A DNA stretch of 64,000 nucleotides, from positions 2,914,001-2,978,000 of the forward strand of contig NZ_CP082164.1 in assembly GCF_023101685.1 (NCBI RefSeq). The letters are read 5' to 3'. The notes under the pieces are model-generated. The model saw only the letters and a list, made by a program, of their open reading frames with translations, was not told the DNA's origin and did not search any database. Numbering within the stretch: position 1 is the first letter of the stretch; each line of letters starts with the position of its first letter. This document shows positions 27,737 to 36,547 of this stretch, one piece after another. Origin of the DNA: Bradyrhizobium sp. 186 (GTDB lineage: Bacteria; Pseudomonadota; Alphaproteobacteria; Rhizobiales; Xanthobacteraceae). Made by a program: the position numbers and the translations under genes.

Positions 27737-29672
27737 CCGAACTTCCCCTCGGGATTTTTGTTAGAGCGTTGAGAGGATTTGAGAAGTTTGGATCGGGCTG
27801 ATTTTGTAGGCATGTAAATGATGATTTTTGGCTTGCGAATGGCAGGTTTCCGTGATTCGATTCCGGCATGTTCGTCGCCCGCATTCCCAACCGCAACTCA
27901 CCGCCCGCGATCCTGTTGCGCGAGAGCTATCGCGAGGGCGACAAGATCAAGTCGCGCACGCTGGCCAACCTGTCGCATTGGCCGGATGAGAAGATCGATG
28001 CGCTGCGCCGCGTCCTGAAAGGCGAGGAGCTGGTCTCGCCGGCCGAGCAACTGCGGATCGAGCGCTCGCTGCCGCACGGCCACGTGGCCGCGGTGCTCGG
28101 CATGGCGCGCCAGCTCGGACTGCATCGCCTTGTCCCGGACAAGCCCAGACGGTTGGCCAGGCTGGCTTTGGCCTTGATCGTGGCACGGGTGATCGAACCG
28201 GCCGCCAAGCTGGCCACGGCGCGCCAGCTCAGCGAGGCGACGGCGGCGCATTCGCTGGGCGAACTGCTCGATCTCAGCGCCGTCGACGAGGACGAGCTTT
28301 ACGAAGCGCTCGACCTGCTCGGCACGGCCCAACCGGGGATCGAGGCGACGCTCGCCAAGCGCCATCTGCATGACGGCTCGCTGGTGCTCTACGATCTCAC
28401 CTCCAGCTATCTGGAGGGGCGACATTGCGAATTGGCGCGGCATGGTTACAGCCGCGACGGTCGTTCCGACAAGCTGCAGATCGTGTTCGGCTTGCTGTGC
28501 GCCGCCGACGGCTGCCCGGTGGCGGTGGAGGTGTTCGAAGGTAACACCGCCGACCCGAGCACGCTGGCCGCGCAAGTCGACAAACTGAAGGCCCGCTTCA
28601 AGCTGTCGCGTGTGGTACTGGTCGGCGATCGCGGCATGATCACCAGCGCCCGTATCGAAGCCGATCTGATGCCGGCCGGGCTCGATTGGATCACCGCTCT
28701 GCGGGCGCCGGCGATCCGCAAGCTCGCCGAGGACGGCGGCCCGCTGCAATTGTCGCTGTTCGACGATCGCGATATGGCCGAGATCACGTCCCCCGACTTC
28801 CCCGGCGAGCGCCTGATCGTGTGCCGCAACCCGGATCTGGCCGACGAGCGTCGGCGCAAGCGCGGCGAGTTGCTGGCGGCGACCGAGAAGGATCTCGCCC
28901 GCGTCAAGGCCGCCGTGCAGCGTCAGCGCAACCCCTTGCGCGGCGAGGATGAGATCGGTCTGAAGGTCGGCGCCGTGCTGGGCAAGCGTAAGATGGCCAA
29001 GCACTTCCACCTCGCCATCACCGACACTTCGTTCGACTTCAGTCGGATCGAGGATGCCATCGCCAACGAAGCGTCGCTCGACGGCTTCTATGTGCTACGG
29101 ACCAACGTGCCGGCCGAGAACCTCGACACCGCCGCCACGGTGCGTGCCTACAAGAGCCTGGCCCAGGTCGAACGCGCCTTCCGCACCATCAAGACCGTCG
29201 AACTGGAGGTGCGCCCGATCCACCATCGCCTCGCTGGCCGCGTGCGCGCCCACGTCTTCCTCTGCATGCTCGCTTATTACATCGTCTGGCACATGCGCCG
29301 CGCGCTGGCCCCGATCCTGTTCGACGATCACGACCGCGAGGCCGCCGACGCCGCGCGCGTCTCGCCCGTCGCCAAGGCCAGAGTCTCGGCCGCGGCCAGA
29401 ACCAAGGCTAATCGCAAGCACACCCACGATGGCCGGCCCGTGCACAGCTTTCGAACGCTGTTGCAGGATCTCGCCACGCTCACACGCAACATCGTTCGCA
29501 TCGGTCAGGACGCCCCGGCCGCTATGCTCACAAGTCCAACCCCACTACAACAAGACGTCTTCAATCGGCTCGGCATTCCTATCGCCCCATAATGTAGGCA
29601 GACGCGCCGTCACGCCCGCTGGAATTACACGCCAGCTCAAATGCTTACGTCGCTACTCAAGGGGAAGTTCGG
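27737..29672 (+). mobile_element. Complete insertion sequence, IS1634 family
   Basis: 1936 bases bounded by perfect 13-bp inverted repeats: CCGAACTTCCCCT at 27737-27749 and its complement at 29660-29672, with a GCTAAT target duplication on both sides. It holds one intact transposase gene (27868-29592). Size, one-ORF layout and 6-bp duplication suit the IS1634 family. Intact ends and ORF suggest a recent insertion that could still move. Confidence 0.9.
27868..29592 (+). CDS. IS1634-family transposase
   Basis: 574 residues from ATG 27868 (MFVARIPNRNSPPAIL). DDE-type catalytic core: the first Asp lies in LVLYDLTSSYLEG (about residue 175), the second in VVLVGDRGMITSA (about 250), and the Glu in SLAQVERAFRTIKTVEL (about 435), followed by the His-rich RPIHHRLAGRVRAHVF typical of the family. 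Length is normal and no frameshift is seen. Cytoplasmic; it acts on the 13-bp ends of its own element. Confidence 0.93.
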   Translation: MFVARIPNRNSPPAILLRESYREGDKIKSRTLANLSHWPDEKIDALRRVLKGEELVSPAEQLRIERSLPHGHVAAVLGMARQLGLHRLVPDKPRRLARLALALIVARVIEPAAKLATARQLSEATAAHSLGELLDLSAVDEDELYEALDLLGTAQPGIEATLAKRHLHDGSLVLYDLTSSYLEGRHCELARHGYSRDGRSDKLQIVFGLLCAADGCPVAVEVFEGNTADPSTLAAQVDKLKARFKLSRVVLVGDRGMITSARIEADLMPAGLDWITALRAPAIRKLAEDGGPLQLSLFDDRDMAEITSPDFPGERLIVCRNPDLADERRRKRGELLAATEKDLARVKAAVQRQRNPLRGEDEIGLKVGAVLGKRKMAKHFHLAITDTSFDFSRIEDAIANEASLDGFYVLRTNVPAENLDTAATVRAYKSLAQVERAFRTIKTVELEVRPIHHRLAGRVRAHVFLCMLAYYIVWHMRRALAPILFDDHDREAADAARVSPVAKARVSAAARTKANRKHTHDGRPVHSFRTLLQDLATLTRNIVRIGQDAPAAMLTSPTPLQQDVFNRLGIPIAP

Positions 29673-29678
29673 GCTAAT
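29673..29678. repeat. Target-site duplication, right (GCTAAT)
   Basis: Identical to 27731-27736 and directly after the right inverted repeat of the IS1634-family element. Confidence 0.85.
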
Positions 29679-29718
29679 CGTCGACAGCACGGGCCACATT
29701 GCAGAGGTTGCGAGCTCG

Positions 29719-30054
29719 TTAGACGGGCAGCCGAAGCCAAAGGTCGTTGCTGGACAGCGTACCGGCCGGCGTGGCTATCTCCATATCGAGGACGCGAAAT
29801 GAGCCGGGCTCGTCATCATACAGGTAGCGAAGGTGCCAGACCGGGCCAAGTTCTGGTGTAACGGCGAAGTCATCTAAGGCAGTCGCGACGTATCGAACGG
29901 CATCGCGATGTGCTATCGGCGCGGAGAACATCGCGTCCAGCAGCGTGGCAAGGCTCATACCTTCAAGGAGCATGGTTCGCGCGACTTCGTCTCCGTAGAC
30001 GAGCCTGAGGGCCGATACGAGGGCCGCGATAGCGTTAGGGTTCTTTAGAGGCAC
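29719..30054 (-). CDS. Hypothetical protein
   Basis: 111 residues from GTG 30054 (MPLKNPNAIAALVSALRL). Soluble; an N-terminal helical part is followed by a beta-rich part (GPVWHLRYLYDDEPG, ATPAGTLSSNDLWLRLPV). No family recognised and the RBS is weak. It starts close to the RlpA remnant. Balanced composition makes it a plausible real gene. Confidence 0.5.
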   Translation of the reverse strand: MPLKNPNAIAALVSALRLVYGDEVARTMLLEGMSLATLLDAMFSAPIAHRDAVRYVATALDDFAVTPELGPVWHLRYLYDDEPGSFRVLDMEIATPAGTLSSNDLWLRLPV

Positions 30055-30143
30055 GGCAGATTCGTTTCAGGCCAAAAGCCGGACCATTGACGCAAGGGCG
30101 CGCGGGCGGCGGTTGCGTGTTTTCGCAGGGCCATGGACGTCCG

Positions 30144-30331
30144 CTACAACACCTCAGCACGAACCTGAGCCATGCCACGATCCGTAATCCCCCAGCTGCG
30201 CGTGGCGGCGAGCGAGAGGTCGAGGACGCGGCCACGGACCCATGGTCCGCGATCGGTGATACGAACCACCACCGCTTCGCTCGCAGTGGATCGCAAACGG
30301 ACATAATACCTGGTCGTCAGGTTGATCTGTC
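30144..30331 (-). pseudogene. rlpA: C-terminal fragment of RlpA-like septal-ring lytic transglycosylase
   Basis: The reading VVVRITDRGPWVRGRVLDLSLAAT then WGITDRGMAQVRAEVL and a stop at 30144-30146 is the end of the double-psi beta-barrel of RlpA (usual DRGPFVxGRxIDLS). About 60 codons remain; the start, signal peptide and catalytic N-terminal half are absent. Upstream sequence reads from a different gene in another frame. RlpA acts on naked glycan strands of peptidoglycan in the envelope; this copy is dead. Confidence 0.65.
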
Positions 30332-30504
30332 GTCGCCGCTCGTGGAGATGCCGAAATCCCGCGCGGCAAGCTCCAGCTCGGATCGCTAATACGTTCGAAG
30401 ATATGAGCAGCGATTTCCTCTAACTCTTCGGTGGTCAGGGATTGAATGCCCCGCAACGCAAGCTCGTCTCCAAGAACTTTCGCCACAATTAATTGGATGG
30501 CCAT
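30332..30504 (-). pseudogene. N-terminal piece of a small hypothetical protein
   Basis: ATG 30504 opens MAIQLIVAKVLGDELALRG, then TEELEEIAAHIFERIS, a short helical protein; at about 30370 it runs into the RlpA-derived DNA out of frame. So either a small gene lost its 3' end here or it is a chance fusion. No RBS is seen. Confidence 0.35.
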
Positions 30505-30561
30505 TTGGATTTACAATCCTAAAAGCCGTGATCCAACCGCAGCTGCGGGCGAATGCAAGGG

Positions 30562-31140
30562 TCAACGCGCCGGCAGCCGATCGACCATGGCGGCAATGAC
30601 CCGGGGCGGCAGCGTGATGCCCGACAGCTTCCAGGCTGTCCCCTCAAAATGCATGCTGATGCTGCCGGCATTTTCGCCCGGCCCTAGTGTGAGCGAAAAT
30701 TCGACAGGCTTGACCGGAGTGATCCGTCCGATAACAGCGAAGATATTTGCAGCATCGAAGTTTGCTAACGACGCCATCGTGCCAAAGCTTATGTTGTCAG
30801 CTGCATTGCGAACAGTCCCGCTTCTCAGGAGCACAGATAGATTCTCCGGCGTTGTGAGCTTGGTCGCGAAATCGTCTGCGATCGATGTGCCGAGCGTGTT
30901 TATCGCCATTCGCTCAATTGGTCGCACCGGGCGTTTTTGCCCAAGCCGATCGAGGTAGGCACTGATTAGCTGATCAACGAGGGAATGGCGGACACGGGGA
31001 ATATCCGTCCGAGTCATGATCTGATTAGCGTCGCCGTTCCGAACGGCCGAAACGAGAGCTAGTACGGAGACGAAAGCCGACCCGATATAGACCACGACGC
31101 AGACCAGGACGGCCGCAAGGATGCCGACGATCCATTTCAT
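30562..31140 (-). CDS. DUF2939-family membrane-anchored protein
   Basis: 192 residues from ATG 31140 (MKWIVGILAAVLVCV). Residues 3-27 form a single membrane anchor, the rest is outside. Family pattern: ALVSAVRNGDANQIMTRTDIPRVRHSLVDQL and MHFEGTAWKLSGITLP near the end. DUF2939 proteins are widespread in proteobacteria with no assigned function. It is followed by two small membrane proteins on the same strand upstream (31203 and 31414), which may be co-transcribed. Confidence 0.8.
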   Translation of the reverse strand: MKWIVGILAAVLVCVVVYIGSAFVSVLALVSAVRNGDANQIMTRTDIPRVRHSLVDQLISAYLDRLGQKRPVRPIERMAINTLGTSIADDFATKLTTPENLSVLLRSGTVRNAADNISFGTMASLANFDAANIFAVIGRITPVKPVEFSLTLGPGENAGSISMHFEGTAWKLSGITLPPRVIAAMVDRLPAR

Positions 31141-31202
31141 GGAACGGCAATCGATCCTTCGAAGCTTTGTTCCAAATTCTGATCCACAAGTGGGACGCAT
31201 CC

Positions 31203-31361
31203 TTAGCAGTCGCCGAAGGCGCTAACGACCCCGATCGCAATGAGAATGATCGCGACACAGGTCCATAGGGCGGGCGAGTTGGAGCTGATGCCCGCAACAA
31301 GGATAGCGACGCCGAAGATGACGATGAATACCGGGATCGCATAGGCAGCCGCTTTGTCCAT
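31203..31361 (-). CDS. Small two-helix membrane protein
   Basis: 52 residues from ATG 31361 (MDKAAAYAIPVFIVIFG). Two hydrophobic segments (residues 7-24 and 30-48) are joined by SSNSPALWT, ending SAFGDC. It occurs in Bradyrhizobium as a small conserved protein; function unknown. The open frame extends upstream with atypical sequence, so the internal ATG is preferred although no strong RBS is seen. Confidence 0.6.
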   Translation of the reverse strand: MDKAAAYAIPVFIVIFGVAILVAGISSNSPALWTCVAIILIAIGVVSAFGDC

Positions 31362-31413
31362 CGGTCGACGCGCGGATTTGTTGCCATCCGACGCCCGGGA
31401 GATCGAAACGTTC

Positions 31414-31569
31414 CTAATGTCCCGTCGGCCGCGAGCCGTAGGACTGGCGCGGGATTTGGCCGGTAATTTCCACGCCCCCCTCGTCGGAGATGCGCCAAGC
31501 CGCCACGCCAAAACAGACGGTAAGAAACACCGTCGTCAGTAGCAGCAGCACGGAGAGAAACTGGCTCAC
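31414..31569 (-). CDS. Possible small single-pass membrane protein
   Basis: 51 residues from GTG 31569 (MSQFLSVLLLLTTVFLTV): one hydrophobic segment of about 22 residues, then a short polar tail. No RBS of note. Supported mainly by the clean hydrophobic/polar division and its place beside a similar small gene. Confidence 0.35.
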   Translation of the reverse strand: MSQFLSVLLLLTTVFLTVCFGVAAWRISDEGGVEITGQIPRQSYGSRPTGH

Positions 31570-31934
31570 GTCAGCACCCCGAACTCCTAAGCCTTCATGA
31601 GCGAGCACGGAGCGTCGATTCGGAAAACGCAGCGCGGCTGACCAATGGTGAGTTTTCCCCAAGGTTGCAACGACGTGCCGCGGCTCAGGCGCCGCCTTCA
31701 GCGCGCAGTGACGCGGAAGGCGGAAATGGAGGACTGCTTAGTAGTCACGATCCGAAGCCTACGCGCCGCTTTCCGGAGGTGGCATGACTCCTCCTTGGAC
31801 GCCGGGGGAGCGCCGTCGGCGAGTTCATGCGGAGAATCGGATGTGCTAAGCAGCGTTTGGCGCCCGCCCATCGCCAAATACTATCTCGGTCAAACTCCTG
31901 CCGACTCGCAAAGGTCAGAGGGTCTTCTTTTCCG
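31570..31934. other. Intergenic stretch, nothing recognised
   Basis: 365 bases; frames on both strands are short or arginine-rich and have no ribosome sites. Confidence 0.4.
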
Positions 31935-32921
31935 CTATCCTCGGAATCGAGAGCGATCTGTTTCTCCCTCTGGGTCCGTCGAACGGCTCACAAAGGAAAC
32001 GACCCCCGTCGGAAAGCCATGCCCGGGCAAAAAGCCGCGCGCCGCCAGAGCGCCGAGCAGGTAATCTTCGCAAAGGCGCTGCAACTGAATCGTGATACCG
32101 CGCGTAGCCGCTTCATCAGCCGGGCCTCTTCCGGTTCGCAATTCTTGTAGAGAACGCCATTCTGACGCAAACGCGTCTCGCACCCGGGTCATTTTTTCGG
32201 CTGCGACATCGAACACGCTTTGATCACGTTCAAGGATCGATCCTGCGGTCAGCCTCTCAATAGCCTGGACCAATTCCGGATTATCCATCATTGATCGAGC
32301 AAATGACGAAAAGAGAGAGGCACTATTTTCTACTTCCTCGACCGCGCCGGCCGCCGCGAGAAGACCAAAAAACGGGCCAGCCCTCATCTTTATCGCATCT
32401 GCTCGCAGGCTAAGGACGAAACGTGAAAAGAGTAGCGCATTAACATGCCGCTGGACGATCACTCGGCTATCAAGAGCCACCTTAGGAGCGACGACGCTTC
32501 GATGAAGAAAACCGATGGGATCACGAAACACATCTCTGTCGAGGGGCCTATCTTTGCAAAACGTAAACGCTAACGACCAATCTTGCCCTCGACGACCAGC
32601 TCGCCCTACACGCTGCCGGTAATTTGCAATCGACGGCGGCACGTTAGTCATCATGACATGCGACACCGAGCCAATATCGACGCCAATTTCCATGGTTGTT
32701 GAGCAGTTCAGAACGTTAATGCTGCCGGACTTGAACTCCTGTTCGTATCTCCGCAGTCGTCTCGGCTGCTGCTGAGCGGAATGTTCCGCGGAACGAAAAT
32801 AGTCGGAAAGAGTATTGGCACGCCTTGGCCGACGAAAGAATTCGCGCAAAATGAGGAATTTTGCGAGAGCCGCGGTATCTTCAAAGCGCGCTTGCCTCGG
32901 TGCGGTTCCTACGGAGTAGCC
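31935..32921 (-). pseudogene. C-terminal piece of a large SF2 (DEAD/DEAH-type) helicase
   Basis: About 329 codons without a start. Helicase motif V ([13 protein letters not shown]) and motif VI ([13 protein letters not shown]) are clear. After that come ~200 residues of a domain seen in large defence- or repair-associated helicases ([34 protein letters not shown]). The frame stops just after DRSRFRG, where I would expect relatives to continue. N-terminal RecA domain and C-terminus are both missing. Assignment to a named defence system is not possible from what is left. Confidence 0.65.
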
Positions 32922-33142
32922 AACTGATCTTCGCCCGGCGGAAGCAGCCGCACATGTGTGCCGCTCTCATGCAGATCGAACCAGCCGTTCTCAACGGCGT
33001 ACCTGATGCCGGCACCGAACTCTGGCCCGCTGGCCTTGAGCGTGTAGAGGAAGGGCGTTGATCTTCTCGATGTGGATGCGGCCGTTGATGGCCTGAATGC
33101 TCGCCGCCAGCTCGACGAGCTTGCGCGCGGCCGCCTCAAGGC
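32909..33142 (-). pseudogene. Unassigned gene fragment with frameshift
   Basis: Minus-strand reading: LEAAARKLVELAASIQA, INGRIHIEKINA, then one base over PFLYTLKASGPEFGAGIRYA and [19 protein letters not shown] to a stop at 32909. Two pieces fit as one protein tail if one base is added near 33058-33062. Family not recognised. It is joined head to head with the RND fragment. Confidence 0.4.
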
Positions 33143-33778
33143 GTCGGATTTGAATGGACCGACCTTGCCTATGAACGGAAACAGGCGGGAAACTCGACCA
33201 TCCTTATCTTCGGCGCCTCCGTGCTCTTTGTCTTCATAGTGCTGGCGGCGCAATACGAGAGCTGGAGTCAGCCGCTTTCGGTGATCCTGATCGTGCCGAT
33301 GTGTCTGCTGGCGGCCGTGTCAGGACTGCTGCTGCGTGGCATGAGCGTCGACGTCCTGGCTCAAATCGGATTCGTCGTTCTGGTGGCGCTGGCTTCGAAG
33401 AATGCGATCCTGATCGTGGAATTCGCCAAGCAGGCACAGGAAGAAGGCGCCTCCGTTGAAGACGCGGCGGTACGCGCCGCCCGGACCCGTCTACGCCCGA
33501 TCCTGATGACGTCCCTGGCCTTTATCCTCGGTGTGGTGCCGCTCGCAATCGCAACCGGCGCCGGCGCGGAAATGCGCCAATCGCTGGGAACGGCCGTATT
33601 CTTCGGGATGCTCGGTGTCACTGTGTTCGGTTTGCTGTTCACACCCACCTTCTACACGGTTGTGCAGTCGCTCTCCCGGAGACTGTCACGCGGCGGCAGC
33701 CGCCCTGCGCGCCACTCTATCGCGAGCGTATCACCTATAACGACCAAACAGTCTGGCTCCCTCACAATTTCCGAATGA
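33140..33778 (+). pseudogene. C-terminal fragment of an RND multidrug-efflux permease
   Basis: Begins in mid-gene at GVGFEWTDLAYERKQAG and runs to a natural stop at 33778: ~212 residues, the last ~20% of a ~1050-residue AcrB-type pump. TM segments 8-12 are visible (LFVFIVLAAQYESW, GFVVLVALASKNAILIVEFAKQ, RLRPILMTSLAFILGVVPLA, MLGVTVFGLLFTPTFY). The 5' boundary at about 33140 is a sharp junction with unrelated DNA. Only an internal ATG could start it; not functional. Confidence 0.85.
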
Positions 33779-34147
33779 CCACCTCTGCTCGAAGCGGACA
33801 ATCGGCAAATCAGTGATGTCGTCCGGGGCCCGACAAGGGATCAGTTGATTCACTTCCTCATGCGAACGGTCACGCTGCATGGTGCAATCGTCACCCGTCG
33901 GAGTTCCTGGAACCCACGGCGGGCGTAGAATTGAGGTTCGAATCAAAAGCCGCGTTCGTATAACGTTGGTACGCAGTCGAAGTGAGCGCGCCCCGCTCGG
34001 AATGGGTGTAGAGGTTTATCACCCATGTCTCTGCCGCGTTGGCCCGGTCGAACCGCAATTGTTCTCGACCAGTAGAAGAGCGAACATGAAAAGGTCGTCC
34101 GGATCACTGCAGGATCGTTTCCGAACTGTCCGACCATTGCGCGGGAG
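33779..34147. other. Intergenic stretch, nothing recognised
   Basis: 369 bases between the RND remnant and the LysR gene. Frames of 65-90 codons on both strands lack RBS and sensible composition. Confidence 0.4.
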
Positions 34148-35056
34148 CTAGGATTTATTGGCTGCCGCTCCTTGTACTCGAGACTTCAAATCATCTACTT
34201 TCGATAGAATGAATTTTAAAAGCGGTGACGTGTTCGCCTCGTTATAGCCGATGACCAGGTCGACCGTTGGCGATGCACCGCGTATCGGTCGGCTGACGAC
34301 GGTTTTCGGCAACAGATTTTGAGAATAGAGCGGAAGCAGGCCGATACCTCCGGTGGACGCCACCAGCGAAATCCCCATCGCCAGGTTCTCGGCCTGATGG
34401 TCGGGTTTCACGCCGATAGGCTTGAGGTAATCGTTGATAGCAGCCCACGTGGTCGGTGCCCGGACCGGGGACACTCCGATAAATGTCTGGCCCACGATGT
34501 CCTGCGGGCGAATGGAGCTCCGAGCAGCCAAAACGTGATCGCGCGGCATCAGGACGATCAGCGGGTCCTTTCGCAACAACCTAAATTTCAGACCGGACGC
34601 CTGTTTTTCCGGACGCATGAAGGCGAGGTCGATCTTTCCGTGAGTGAGACCTGCTGCGAGATCCGGCGAGTCCTGGCTATGGATGATGACTTCAGTGCTC
34701 GGTAATTTGGCGCGCAGGATTTCCATCACGGCCGGCAACCAATCCATCTCATAGCCGGTGAGGAAGCCGATCGCAAACAATGTTCGCGGCGGTTGCGCAG
34801 CTCGCCGCGCCGCCTCCGTAGCTGCCTCCGCCTGAGTGAGCGCCAGCCGTGCATGGTCGAGAAAGGCCCGACCGGCGGGAGTCAATTCGATGCCATGCAC
34901 GCTGCGTATCATCAGCTGAACGCCGACCTCGTATTCGAGATCGCGAATTTGCCGGCTCAGCGAAGGCTGCGCGGTGTGCAACCGTTTTTCGGCTGCGAGC
35001 GTCAGGCTGCCCTCTTCGGCGACCGCGACGAAATAACGAAGGTGCCGTAGTTCCAT
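34148..35056 (-). CDS. LysR-family transcriptional regulator
   Basis: 302 residues from ATG 35056 (MELRHLRYFVAVAEEGS); an ATG 12 bases earlier is possible. The HTH is residues 1-60 (SLTLAAEKRLHTAQPSLSRQI). The effector domain is of the HcaR/BenM-like type for aromatic or phenylpropionate-like ligands (APTTWAAINDYLKPIGV, STGGIGLLPLYSQN). It is divergent from the ten-gene oxidoreductase run that starts at 35242, the classical position for its regulator. It is not closely related to the two LysR copies near 6-10 kb. Confidence 0.93.
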   Translation of the reverse strand: MELRHLRYFVAVAEEGSLTLAAEKRLHTAQPSLSRQIRDLEYEVGVQLMIRSVHGIELTPAGRAFLDHARLALTQAEAATEAARRAAQPPRTLFAIGFLTGYEMDWLPAVMEILRAKLPSTEVIIHSQDSPDLAAGLTHGKIDLAFMRPEKQASGLKFRLLRKDPLIVLMPRDHVLAARSSIRPQDIVGQTFIGVSPVRAPTTWAAINDYLKPIGVKPDHQAENLAMGISLVASTGGIGLLPLYSQNLLPKTVVSRPIRGASPTVDLVIGYNEANTSPLLKFILSKVDDLKSRVQGAAANKS

Positions 35057-35241
35057 CTCGGCTTCCATATCTCTCAGGCATGCCAACCAACTTATAAAGT
35101 CTTGGGCGAAGACGCTAGCGGTTCCTACTTGCTCAGTCACGGAAGTGCCCTTGGGTGCACCTGCAGGGCCTTTTATCGGCTTCCCGGCGGGACAATCCAT
35201 GCTCCGTCGGCAGGAAACGCGAAATCATAAGGAACCGGATA
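35057..35241. promoter_or_regulatory. Divergent LysR / SDR-operon promoter region
   Basis: 185 bases between divergent starts. An AT-rich CTTATAAAGTCTT lies near 35090-35102. LysR binding and the operon promoter must be here, but I cannot set a precise site. The CTTYAC-N4-CTTYAC motif of the 44-48 kb region is not found here. Confidence 0.4.
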
Positions 35242-35988
35242 ATGAGCAACCCAGTCGTATTGATTACCGGAGCCTTGACCGGCATCGGGCGCGCCGCGGC
35301 CATCGCTTTTGCAAAAAAGGGCGCGAAGGTGGCCGTTGCCGGCCGACGGGATGAGGCCGGCAAGGAACTGGTCAAGGAACTGCGCTCTCTGGGCGCCGAC
35401 GCTGAGTTCATTAAAGCCGACGTCCGCAAGGAAGATGACGTCCGCGCCATGGTCGACAAGACCGTTGCTCGGTTTGGCCGCATCGATGTCGCGGTAAACA
35501 ATGCCGCGACCGAAGGGCAGGTCGGTCCGATCACTGATCAGACCGCTGAAAGCTTTGCCGCGACATTCGAGACCAACGTTCTCGGCGTGGTGCTGAGCAT
35601 GAAGCACGAAGTGCGCGTCATGCAGGCCCAGAAGAGCGGCAGCATCATCAACATCTCCTCGACGTACGGACACCGGGGCGCGGCTTTCGCCTCGATCTAC
35701 GTCGGGGCCAAGCACGCTGTTGAAGGCATCACCAAGTCGGTGGCGCTCGAACTCGCTAAGTCGGGAATCCGGGTGAACGCCATCGGGCCTGGCCCCACGG
35801 ACACCGGCATGCTGACCCGCTTCACTGGCACTGCGGAAAACAAGGCGGCGCTGGCGACCCAGGTTCCGCTCGGTCGGCTCGGACTCTCCGAGGAGGTCGC
35901 CGACGGCATCGTGTTCCTCGGTTCGGACGAAGCCAAGTTCATCACGGGTCATGTCCTCAATGTCGACGGCGGACACAGCGCTAACTGA
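35242..35988 (+). CDS. SDR-family oxidoreductase (248-residue paralogue A)
   Basis: 248 residues (MSNPVVLITGALTGIGRA). Cofactor motif TGALTGIG at residues 9-16, basic GRR at 34-36 favouring NADPH, NNAAT at 86-90, catalytic S139/S140, Y153 and K157 (YVGAKHAVEG). C-terminus SSFITGHVLNVDGGH-like as in classical SDRs. It is closest to the product of 47882-48628 and also related to those of 40939-41685 and 43860-44606, all 248 residues. Likely reduces or oxidises a carbonyl/alcohol; substrate unknown. First gene of the operon-like run. Confidence 0.95.
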   Translation: MSNPVVLITGALTGIGRAAAIAFAKKGAKVAVAGRRDEAGKELVKELRSLGADAEFIKADVRKEDDVRAMVDKTVARFGRIDVAVNNAATEGQVGPITDQTAESFAATFETNVLGVVLSMKHEVRVMQAQKSGSIINISSTYGHRGAAFASIYVGAKHAVEGITKSVALELAKSGIRVNAIGPGPTDTGMLTRFTGTAENKAALATQVPLGRLGLSEEVADGIVFLGSDEAKFITGHVLNVDGGHSAN

Positions 35989-36095
35989 AGGCAACTCCCG
36001 TTCACGCTTCATCGACCGGGATGCGCAAGGGAGTCGATTGATTACGACCAACGCCCGATCAACGCGCAGTGCATATCAAGTGAGGAGTGAATCCA

Positions 36096-36533
36096 ATGGC
36101 TAACGTGGTGAAGAAACACAGCATCTCTTCTGAGCTAGCACAGAAAATGGTGGCTGCAGCGGTGGCGAAAGCCAGAGAACTTAGCGTTACCGAGAACGTA
36201 GCGATTCTCGATGACGGCGGCAATCTCAAGGCCTTTGGCCGCATGGATGGCGCCCCGATCCTTTCCATCGAGATTGCGCAGAACAAGGCCTACACAGCTC
36301 TGTTCGGCTTCCCCACCCAGGACTTTTTTAACTTTATCCAAGGCGACCCGTCGCTTTTGGCCGGCATCCCCACGCTTAGGCGTGTGGCGGCGTACGGAGG
36401 AGGGTTTCCCATCAAGGTCGACGGAGAGATTGTCGGGGCGATCGGGGTGAGCGGGGCGCCCACGGTGCAGAACGACGTTGATTGCGCGACAGCAGCCCTC
36501 GCGCTCTTACCGGGTGCGGTACCCACTGAGTAA
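36096..36533 (+). CDS. GlcG/HbpS-family (haem-degrading-like) protein, copy 1
   Basis: 145 residues; GAGGAGT lies about 8 bases before ATG 36096. The DUF336 fold is clear (ISSELAQKMVAAAVAKA, VAILDDGGNLKAFGRMDGAP, NKAYTAL, GGFPIKVDGEIVGAIGVSG, then VQNDVDCATAA). The family includes Streptomyces HbpS and GlcG; many members are simply encoded in catabolic operons with unknown action. Its twin is at 48699-49136 (about 90% identical by eye). No leader; cytoplasmic. Confidence 0.92.
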   Translation: MANVVKKHSISSELAQKMVAAAVAKARELSVTENVAILDDGGNLKAFGRMDGAPILSIEIAQNKAYTALFGFPTQDFFNFIQGDPSLLAGIPTLRRVAAYGGGFPIKVDGEIVGAIGVSGAPTVQNDVDCATAALALLPGAVPTE

Positions 36534-36547
36534 AAAGGCCCGACCAA

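Larger units (their letters stand above)
27570..29802 (+). pseudogene. Small gene interrupted by the IS1634-family insertion
   Basis: If the IS and one 6-bp duplication are removed, 27570-27736 joins 29679-29802 into a single open frame of 96 codons plus stop (MALTMSSLSGKFSGN; then KIKTYKAVKDRTGRSLIVD across the joint; HIAEVASSLDGQPK). The frame is kept exactly across the insertion site, which supports it having been a gene. Family unknown. Its 3' end overlaps the opposite-strand gene at 29719-30054 and its 5' end overlaps the acidic remnant, so which strand is coding at the margins is uncertain. Confidence 0.45.

Noticed and set aside
31935..33142. A named defence system (DISARM, Dpd or similar)
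   Set aside because: Only one helicase fragment is left and no partner genes are present, so a system name would be guesswork.
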